DNA of 64,000 bases from Saccharina japonica. Taxonomy: Eukaryota; Sar; Phaeophyceae; Laminariales; Laminariaceae. Shown here piece after piece: positions 55,080-64,000 of the stretch. Every line of letters begins with the position of its first letter. The stretch's first letter is position 1. Location of the stretch: assembly GCA_008828725.1 (NCBI GenBank), contig MEHQ01002224.1, positions 123,397-187,396 of the forward strand. The letters are read 5' to 3'. The translations under genes were made by a program, and so were the position numbers. The notes under the pieces are model-generated. The model made no database searches, had not been told where the DNA came from, and worked only from the letters and a program-made list of their open reading frames with translations.

Positions 55080-57185
55080 CAGTACAGGACACTCAACAAG
55101 AAACAGGAAATATGGTCACGGCTGGATTTCTCATTTTGAGAGAGGGTGCTTTCTACACTACTAATTTCAAGATAACGACTCCCGAATTTCTGATTTTCCT
55201 CTAATCTCAAGCCTGGCTTTCTTATTAGCCTTTTTTTTCGTACCACTACGAGCTGGTCCAGCCGTAAAACAAAATTCCGTTGTATCCGCGTTTTCACGAC
55301 CATTTGAAAATACTAGGACTCTAAATTTCATATCAGTATTCCCAAGTCAGCAGCCCTTATGCAGACCATATCCACGACTATTCAGGGTGGGCTAATGTGA
55401 TGTTATCACGTAGCTATGAGGAGATTTAATACGTACTATTGCGAGTAGGTAGACAAATAGGTACGAGTGTGAGATCACGTGACCTGCTAGTAACGGAAAC
55501 GTCTCCGTAGATCGTACATGTATGAAGATACATGGATAGTGGGATCAGCCTGGTATTTGGCTGAGCCGGCTGAGCCCTACCTTCGTACTCCGTTCTCGTA
55601 CCCTATCGAGCTCTAACATGATAAACGCACCAAGAAGAACGTTACCAAAGGAGAAGCGTGCCCTGTCCAGCTTCTACATCTCTGTGTCCCCCCCTCTTAA
55701 TGGGCATTCTTTCACACTCTCAGCACTTAATTCCGCTTTTCATTCTTGTTTGCAAAAAAACTCAAACGTCCGACCCGAGTGGGGTTTGAACTCCGTAAAT
55801 CAACTCTTAGAAGCGTTCGTGGGTACCACTATTAATTATTCATAGACCATCGCGGCGACCGACTCAAAACCCGTCCTGCGAGTACAGTACAGGACACTTG
55901 ACAAGAAACAAGAAATATGGTCCAGGCTGGATTTCTCATTTCGTTAAAGGGTGCTTTCTACACTCCCAATTTCTAGATAACGACTGCTGAACTTCTTTTT
56001 TTCTTTTAATCTCAAGCCTGGCTTTCTTATTAGCCTGTTTCTTCGTATTATTACGAGCTGGTCCAGCCGTAAAACAAAATTCCGTTCTATCGGCGTTTTC
56101 ATGACCATTTGGGAATGCTAGGACTCTAAAGTATATATCAGTATTCCCAAGCCTGCAGCGCATATGCAGACGTCATCTACGACGGCTAATGTGATGGTAT
56201 CACGCAGTATGAGGAGATGTAATACGTAGTATTGCGAGCAAGTAGACAAATACGTACGAGTATGAGATCACGTGACGTGCTAGTAACGGAAACGTCTCCG
56301 TAGATCGTACATGTATGAAGATACATGGATAGTGGGATCAGCCTGGTATTTGGCTGGGCCCTACCTTCGTACTCCGTTATCGTACCCTATCGAGCTCTAC
56401 CATGAGAAAAGCAACAAGAAGAACGTTACCAAAGGAGAAGCGTGCCTTGGCCAGCTTCTACATCCCTGTATCCCCCCCTCTTAATGGGCATTCCTTCACA
56501 CTCTCAGCAGTTAATATAGTTTTTCATTTATGTGTGCAAATAAACTCAAAAGTCCGACCCACGTGGCGTTTGAACTCCGTAAATCAACTCTTAGAAGCGT
56601 TCGAGGGTACAAATATTAAATATTAGTAGACCATCGGGGCGACTGACTCAAAACCCGTCCTGCGAGTGCAGTACAGGACACTTGACAAGAAACAGGAAAT
56701 CTGGCCCAAGCTGGATTTCTCATGTTGAGAGAGGGTGCTTCTACACTAATAATTCCAAGATAACGATTCCCGAACTTCTTTTTTTCCTCTAATCTCAAGC
56801 CTGGCTTTCTTTTTAGCCTGTTTCTTCGTATTATTACGAGCTGGTCCAGCCGTAAAACAAAATCCCGTTGTATCGGCGTTTTCATGACCATTTGGAAATA
56901 CTAGGACTCTAATTTTATATCAGTATTCCCAAGCCTCCAGCGCATATGCAGACGTCATCTACGACGGCTAATGTGATGGTATCACGTAGCTATGTATGAG
57001 GAGATGTAATACGTATTATTTCGAGTAGGTAGACAAATACGTACGAGTGTGAGATCACGTGACCTGCTAGTAACGGAAACGTCTCCGTAGATAATACATT
57101 TATGAAGATACATGGGTAGTGGGATCAGCCTGGTATTTGGCTAAGCCAGCTGAGACCTACCTTCGTACTCCGTTCTCGTACTCGA

Positions 57186-58316
57186 TGTTGGTAATCAACT
57201 TGAAAAGGGGGTTGACTTGACTGTTGACTACTGGGGATTTTAGTCGATTGATTAATCATGATTAGTTGACTTTTAGGCAAGTTCGTGATTAAGTTAACTT
57301 TATCAAAAAGTTGCCTATTTGTTGCTTATTGTTGATTTTTTGTAGAGAAATATAAGGCGTTTTCATGCCGGGAGTGGTTTAAAGCGCCGTTTAGAGCCCA
57401 CGATGACGATGGTCGCTACCCACCCTAACCTAAGCCTCCAGTAACCAAGCACGCAGCACACCCTCGACCCTGTAGAGGAAGTGATTCCGTCGGTAGCGTG
57501 CTCGAAGTCGTCGGAAACCACGACCAAGTTGACATTACTCGGCCACGTTGCCCCCCCCAACCCTTGGTTGAAAAGGCCCCCAAACGTGAGTTGTTCCAGG
57601 CGAGCGGGCCATTGAACTCCGTCGATCTCCTGGTCGAAGTAGTCACCGAACTCCAGACATACGACTGAGTCCGGCCAGGCCACCGCCTGCACCCTGTCGT
57701 TGAGTCTGTCGCTGAACATCATCTACTCGACGTCGGCAAGAGCAGGCATGTAACGAGTCAAGACCGCAGTTGACAACAGGTCCCACTTGACGCTCAGCAC
57801 TCGGATCTGTGGCACGCGCGTTCCATGGGCCAACCCGTTGTTGTTGGGAAGTGCTTCGCCAGCTACCCCGTTGTTGTCGGGACGTGCTTCGCCAGCTACC
57901 GCAATCGGCAGTAGTGAGGGGGGGTGTTGTCCAAAACGAACACGTTTGCGCGAGGCAAGCTTCGCACAGCCGCACACAATTGCAAAGACGTTTCCTGGAG
58001 CTGCTTAGTCGATGTGTACCACCTCTCTCCATCCATGTCGCTCATGACGACGAGCAGGGCGGCCTCCGCTGTTCCTACCATGCTGCCGGAGTGGCTATGA
58101 CCGAGGTATACAGCTATACAGCAATGATAAGTATGAAGTAAAATAGTACCAAAAAATCAAATCATCACGAAACAATCGCCGAAATAGAGTTGATTTTTAA
58201 GGCATGACTTTAAAAACAAAATCATATAATCACGGCAAAAGCTGCCTTCATTATGCCTATAATACGTCATGCCTGAAAATCAAGTAACTTGACTTTTTGA
58301 AAGTTAATTACCAACA
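57186..58316. mobile_element. TIR element carrying gene fragments
   Basis: It interrupts one array unit between CGTTCTCGTA and CTATCGAG. Ends read TGTTGGTAATCAACTT and the inverted AAGTTAATTACCAACA, a 16-bp TIR with one mismatch. Subterminal TTGACTTGACT or CAAGTAACTTGACTT words follow. No clear target duplication and no transposase are seen. The interior has a FNIP-repeat fragment on the minus strand. It is best read as a non-autonomous DNA transposon that captured host sequence. Confidence 0.82.
57363..58032 (-). pseudogene. FNIP-type repeat gene fragment
   Basis: The minus-strand frame 57722-57363 contains WPDSVVCLEFGDYFDQEIDG, then WPARLEQLTFGGLFNQGLGG and WPSNVNLVVVSDDFEHATDG, three ~23-residue units of the WP..L..L.FG..FNQ.I.G type (FNIP/LRR-like). 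Upstream minus frames to 58032 include two near-identical 27-nt units (GAAGCACGTCCCGACAACAA and variant) and a DLLSTAVLTRYMPALADVE segment, probably another exon or phase. Such repeats mediate protein binding. The piece has no proper start and lies inside a transposon, so it is a captured fragment. Confidence 0.72.
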
Positions 58317-59690
58317 CTACCTATCGAGATCTACCATGAGAAAAGCAACAAGAAGAACGTTACCAAAGGACAAGCGTCCCCTGGCCAGCTTCTACATCCC
58401 TGTGTCCCCCCCTCCTAATGGGCATTCCTTCACACTCTCAGCTGTTGATTCCGCTTTGAATATATTTTTGCAAAACACCTAAAATGTCCGACCCACGTGG
58501 GGTTTGAACTCCGTAAATCAATCCATAGAAGCAATCAAGGGTACCACTATCATTATTGATAGATCATCGGGGCAACCGACTCAAAACCCGTCCTGCAAGT
58601 ACAGTACAGGAAACTTAACAAGAGACAGGAAATCTGGTCCAGGCTGGATTTCTCATTTTGAGAGAGGGTGCTTTCTACACTACTTATTTCAACATAACGA
58701 CTCCCCAATTTATTATTTTCCTCTAATCTCAAGCCTTTCTGTCTTATTAGCCTGTTTCTTCGTGTTACTACGAGCTGGTCCAGCCGTAAAACAAAATTCC
58801 GTCGTATCAGCGTTTTCACGACCATTTGGAAATACTAGGACTCTAACTTTCTAATCAGTGTTCTCAAGTCTGCAGCGCATATGCAGACCATATCCACGAC
58901 TATTCAGGGTGGGCTAATGTGATGGTATCACGTAGCTATGAGGAGATGTAATACGTCTTATTGCGAGCAGGTAGACAAATACGTACGAGTGTGAGATCAC
59001 GTGACGTGCAAGTAACGGAAACGTCTCCGTAGATCGTACATTTATGAAGGTACATGGATAGTGGGATCAGCCTGGTATTTGGCTGAGCCCTACCTTCGTA
59101 CTCCGTTCTCGTACCCTATCGAGCTCTACCATGAGAAAAGCAACAAGAAGAACGTTACCAAAGGAAAAGCGTGCCCTGGCCAGCTTCTACATCCCTGTGT
59201 CCCCCCCTCTAAATGGGCATTCCTTCACACTCTCAGCAGTTGATTCCGCTTTTAATTTATTTTAGCAAATAAACTCAAAAGTCCGACCCACGTGGGGTTT
59301 GAACTCCGTAAACCAACTCATAGAAGCAATCGAGGGTACCACTATTAATTTTTGATAGACCATCGGGGCAACCGACTCAAAACCCGTCCTGCGAGTACAG
59401 TGCAGTACAGAAAACTTACCAAGAAACAGAAAATCTAGTCCAGGCTGGATTTCTCATTTTGAAAGAGGGTGCTTTCTACACTACTTATTTCAAGATAACG
59501 ACTCCCGAATTTCTTATTTTCTTCTAATCTCAAGCCTTTCTTTCTTATTAGCCTGTTTCTTCGTAATACTACGAGCTGGTCCAGCCGTAAAACGAAATCC
59601 CGTTGTATCATCGTTTTCACGACCATTTGGACTCTGAATTTTACATCAGTATTGCCAAGCGTGCAGCGCATATGCAGACGTCAGAAGTTT

Positions 59691-60840
59691 CCAAATTGGA
59701 GTTGTTTTCGTCCGAAAAGTCCATGTCGAGTAAATCCCAACATTTAATGGGCCCCTTCGGTATTTTGAAAAAAAATCGTTTTATGCGGCGGAATAGAAAT
59801 AGGGATTTGAGTATTGGGGAAACCTCTCTTTAATCACGCCGCATCCACAAACAGCGTCGTTTCCAGTGGTGTCGTCCTGTACAACAACTCAAGAACGACG
59901 GAAGCATGGAAGCTCACACAGGTATGGCAGGAACCACAGCCTCATGACCTCGGCATTGCTTCGCGTGGGCACTCTTTGGGCTTGTTTTCATGTTGTTATC
60001 TCAAACATTGTCGGAGGAACATAGCTGATGGTCTAGCCCCCTGCCCGTTTTGGCCTGGGTTCAGCCAGGATAACGACGCCAGTGCCCTGGACTCACTTCG
60101 GTCTTTTGCCCATTAATCGTAGAAGTTGTCCGTGTTGACCTCCCAGAGGTGTAGGTGGCGGCAGTTCTGCGAGGGAGGCACCCCACTACGTATGTGTTTG
60201 CGTCGTGACAAGCCGACGTTGCAAGGTTTTGTGCAGGTTTGCTTGTACACGAGGGGTAGGGTACCCATACTCGGCAGTATGCGTTGAGCACGTCACCAAC
60301 GGGCCCACTAGAGTTGCAGATGCGTTTGGCTCCTACTGCGTAGCTATGCCGTCGAATTCTGGGTAAAACCAGTCAAAGCTGCTCGAGTACCGAGCTTTTC
60401 CCAGTTATCGACCAGGGTTGCCGAGATATGAGGAGTTCCAAATGTGAAACGGGCGTTTTTAAGCGGAAAATATGTGATAAATCAAAATTTTCGGAACAAC
60501 AAAAATATAGCAGATGGTCTTACCTTTCTGCGCAATGTCTTCTGGCGAAACTCTGGGGAACACCCGTGGAGATATTTGATTTTCCGTGGGACGTGCTTGG
60601 GCTACTGCCGCACAGCAGGAAATCTCCTTAATATACCGAAAATAGTATCACAGCCTCAAGTTTCTGCGGTTGGGTGAATCTTCCTTTAGTGCTGTTTATT
60701 TTTACGACATTATCACACGTAAGGAAAAACCGGTTCATTCGTAGTACGTATGGGAAACTATTTCAATATAAATTGAACAAAACGTGAGATATCATCATGT
60801 TATCTCGAACTCATAACATCATCCATTTACAAACACTACA
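59691..60840. other. No recognised gene
   Basis: Frames of 60-100 aa on both strands lack motifs. The words GGAACATAGCTGATGGTCTA (near 60017) and AAAATATAGCAGATGGTCTT (near 60503) hint at a diverged duplication. Confidence 0.5.
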
Positions 60841-60849
60841 ACTCAATTC

Positions 60850-62715
60850 GGGAACGCCATGGTTCAAAGGAACCCTCAGGTTTGATTTAGGTGCCACCTC
60901 GAGCCATATCGAATACAACCTGGGCATCACAACAACAGCTAAAAACAAAAGCAGCAGCTCATTCCCCGAAAAAGCACTTTCTACTTCGTTAATAATACCT
61001 TGTACTTCATAGAATACTGCACATCAACAAAAAAAACAAAACTTAAACGTTTATATAAAACAACAAATACTACGCTCTCCACCCTACTCTCCACCCACAA
61101 TGTCATAAGAACGCGAGGAAACACGACCATATCCACCCCCCCCCCCGTTCCCCGTCCCCACGTCCCCCCGCCCCCACCCTAGTCTAAAAACTCTAACATA
61201 TTATTCGATGTACTGTAGATGTATACGATTACTTTGCCAAATATCATACTTGTCTACTCTATTCGAGTTATATTGGATCAGTACGCAGAATGATCATGGG
61301 ATACCCATATTACATTGTCCTGCTGACCCGGGTAACATCCAGGGGAGTCACGAAACTATATCATTAACGCGGTATAAACACATAACACGCGCAAACGGCT
61401 TATTCTAAAATCGAGTAAACTACACCTGACGCGAACCCTACTGTGGTGCATCAACGAATCTCAACAGCGAAACGCTTAGAACGCAGCTTCGCAAAGTTTG
61501 TGTATTCGCTCTGTATGTCAAGTCGTAGAAAACGAACAGCTAGACATTCCAATTTATATATAATTGAACTCTAATACTCCGGCGAACGCCGATGATTGCC
61601 CAAAGGTCACCGTTCAGGTTCAGATAGGTGCCACCTCGAGCCATATCGAATACAACCTGGGCATCACAACAACAGCTAAAAACAAAAGCAGCAGCTCATT
61701 CCCCGAAAAAGCACTTTCTACTTCGTTAATAATACCTTGTACTTCATAGAATACTGCACATCAACGACAAACAACAAAACTTAAACATTTATATAAAACA
61801 ACAAATACTACGCTCTCCACCCTACTCTCCACCCACAATGTCATAAGAACGCGAGGAAACACGACCATATCCACCCCCCCCTGTCCCCCGGTTCCCGTCC
61901 CCACGTCCCCCCCCGCCCCAACCCTCGTCCAAAACTCTAACACATTATTCGATGTACTCTAGATGTATACGAGTACTTTGCCAAATATCACACATGTCTA
62001 CTCTATTCAAGTTATATTGGATCAGTACGCAGAAGGATCACGGGATACCCTTATGACATTGTCCTGCTGATCCGGGTAACATCCAGGGGAGTCACGAAAC
62101 TATATCATTAACGCGGTATAAACACATAACACGCGCAAACGGCTTATTCTAGAAATCAAGTAGTAACTACCACGGAACCTACTGTAGTGCATCACGAATC
62201 CCACACGAACGCTACAAATAACACGTAGAACAAACATTTGACGCAGCTCGCAAAGTTGTATTCCTACTATTATATTCAATCGGTAGAACTCACAGCTTAC
62301 GGATTTATAACACGTGTATTAAATTCTCGGGAACGCCATGATTCCAAGGAACCTTCAGGTTTGATTTAGGTGCCACCTCGAGCCATATCGAATACAACCT
62401 GGGCATCACAACAGCAGCTAAATAACAAACAGCAGCTAATTCCACGAAGAAGCACTTTCTACTTCGTAAATAATACCTTGTACTTCATAGAATACTGCAC
62501 ATCAACGACAAACAACAAAACTTAAACGTTTATATAAAACAACAAATACTACGCTCTCCACCCTACTCTCCACCCACAATGTCATAAGAACGTGAGGAAA
62601 CACGACCATATCCACCCCCCCCCCCGTTCCCCGTCCCCACGTCCCCCCGCCCCCACCCTAGTCTAAAAACTCTAACATATTATTCGATGTACTGTAGATG
62701 TATATGTAATGTGGT
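60850..62715 (+). repeat. ~740-bp tandem array, 2.5 units
   Basis: GTGCCACCTCGAGCCATATC starts at 60891, 61628 and 62370 (spacings 737 and 742). Shared marks include AAGCACTTTCTACTTCGT, CTCCACCCTACTCTCCACCC and a variable C-rich tract near 61134-61180, 61873-61925 and 62615-62660. The unit is unrelated to the 795-bp unit. A 60-aa minus-strand Gly/Val frame is an artefact of the C tract. Confidence 0.93.
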
Positions 62716-64000
62716 GCTCTACAGCTATAGATGGGACACCGCAAAGATTGTTCGCGCGTTCTCTTTGGTAGACCAGACAGGCCTAGAGGAACGTTCTGAA
62801 CCATCAGAAGATTCCATAATGTCGGACCTCCCGATAGGAACTAGAGAAGTTCTCATAAAGCAGATAGGAATGTTCTTATAGGAGGACATTCCCATAATAA
62901 GCGGATAGACCGTAGATTTAAGAAGTAGACCTAACCGAGTAACGGACTTCTTATATTAGCGGAGATTTATAACAGCCCGACTACCGGGCCATTGGAGAAG
63001 AGAGCCCGAGAGCCTGGAAGAGGCTCTCGCACCTCTCGCCTCCTCTCCCACTGCTCTTTCAGCCCCCTCGTCTTCTCATTCTCCCCTTGGTCATCCAGTC
63101 TTTTGCCTCTCACCTAGTCTAGAGGTTAATAATAGCAAGAGGTCTTTCCATATCGAAGAAGAAGCTTGCTTTCAAGCTCAAGCAACGAACCAGCGCATCT
63201 CCATTCCCTTCTATCATCGTCTCTACTCGGTCATCACTTCACACCTGGCGGCGAACGGCAGGACCGCTGAGCTTGGATCACCTCCACTTCTCTTCCCTAT
63301 GTGAGATTTTTTTTTTCTCTTCCTCTGGTTTTTATTTCTCATGGTTGAATAGAAGAAGTCATTTTATTTGTACCTTTATTTTCTTTGCAGCTTAGTAGAG
63401 CAGGGTAGCACGTAGCCAACAAGCACAACACGAGTGAGCGAGGCAACATGCATTGCTTTCCTTAGTGCTGTAGGCAGTGGCTTCTCCGCGCGTAGAGGGT
63501 ACAGTCTCACTACGAGCAGCGCTGTAGCCCAAGTACCTGGTACGAAGTAGAGCATTTCGTAGCCCATTAGTTACTTTCGTTTTCTCTCTTACAGCTCTCG
63601 ATGTCATGGTATAAAACCGTACACTGTCTGTGAGGAGTTACCATATGATGAGACGTGTGGACGTGTGGATCCACGCGTGTACCTCAACAGTAGCAGTAGT
63701 AGTCGTAGTACCAGGTGTCACTTGCTCCTCTCGTTGGGCTATCCATGAAGCACACACGGCCGCCGTCCAGACTCAGTAATGAGCGCGCTCTCTTGATGCA
63801 TGCGATCGACTAGTACGCTTGCAAATTGTATGCCCTCTACTACGTCCCCCTCGCGCGTCCTTAATTTTTGAAGCATACCCACACCAGGTTGTTCTCTGGA
63901 CTTTTGTTTTTTCCTAAATATAACAAGTGCCGACGCGTACCGATTTTTGTGCGATAATAACACGTTGCTTCTTAGCGTAGCGTTCAAGGCTTCAGGCTTG
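62716..64000. other. No recognised gene
   Basis: Short frames only. A stem CGAGAGCC...GGCTCTCG lies near 63012-63032. A CT-rich stretch at 63025-63120 precedes it in part. A minus-strand 82-aa frame (63987-63739) is unrecognised. Confidence 0.5.

Larger units (their letters stand above)
55080..59690 (+). repeat. 795-bp tandem array, block 2 (about 4.4 units)
   Basis: Same unit as block 1. It begins mid-unit, with unit starts at 55391, 56185, 56967 and 58913 (spacings 794, 782, and an interrupted unit). Units in this block differ more from one another than in block 1. The third unit is interrupted by the TIR element at 57186-58316. The last unit ends near GCATATGCAGACGTCA at about 59684. Confidence 0.92.

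Noticed and set aside
51130-55080. LTRs of the methyltransferase element.
   Set aside because: I compared the flanks by eye and found no pair of long direct repeats with TG...CA ends; only short local tandem repeats are present.

Overview
The window looks like repeat-dense nuclear DNA of a eukaryote. It has long triplet microsatellites, three LTR retroelements delimited by their repeats, tRNA-headed SINE-like repeats, ~0.74-0.8 kb tandem arrays and inverted-repeat elements, and no bacterial-style operons. I found no clear single-copy host gene. FNIP-type repeats of the 'WP..L..L.FG..FNQ' kind (about 57.4-57.7 kb), as I recall them from brown algae, amoebae and some other protists, together with algal/protist-like Ty3/gypsy proteins, suggest an alga or other protist. 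The sequence does not fix the lineage.

Layout. 0-2.2 kb: triplet repeats and a (CTA)n-associated repeat family. 2.18-11.72 kb: a decayed minus-strand Ty3/gypsy element (gag, protease, RT/RNase H, integrase, both LTRs, PBS, PPT), which holds a TTAA-flanked foldback element. 11.7-27.8 kb: microsatellites, SINE-like copies, a ~1.43 kb inverted-repeat element and other dispersed repeats. 27.84-34.93 kb: a plus-strand Ty3/gypsy element with two 424-bp LTRs, a 4-bp TATC duplication, intact YMDD and D,D35E residues and several stops or frameshifts. 36.3-38.0 kb: a minus-strand zinc-knuckle Gag-like gene. 38.26-42.56 kb: an LTR element with 280-bp LTRs and a Gag-like gene but no pol, inserted into a repeat whose empty copy lies at about 26.2 kb. 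44.2-47.3 and 55.1-59.7 kb: one ~795-bp tandem array split by a 7.7-kb block. 60.85-62.7 kb: a separate ~740-bp tandem array.

The most interesting object is in the block that splits the array. At about 51.5-54.25 kb, a Ty3/gypsy-like relic runs Gly/Pro/Gln-rich Gag-like segment, retropepsin, N-terminal RT, then a C5-cytosine DNA methyltransferase domain, a charged linker and a Tudor/chromo-like domain. Most of RT, RNase H and integrase are missing. The methyltransferase frame is almost continuous, broken by a 12-G run and one TGA. Retroelement-encoded cytosine methyltransferases are known from a few algal and dinoflagellate genomes, so this copy may be another such capture.

The elements interact mainly by nesting: a foldback inside the first Ty3 element, that element inside a (CTA)n repeat, the Gag-only element inside another repeat, and a TIR element carrying FNIP gene fragments inside the tandem array. 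Many lesions that can be assigned by comparing copies are transition-type stops.
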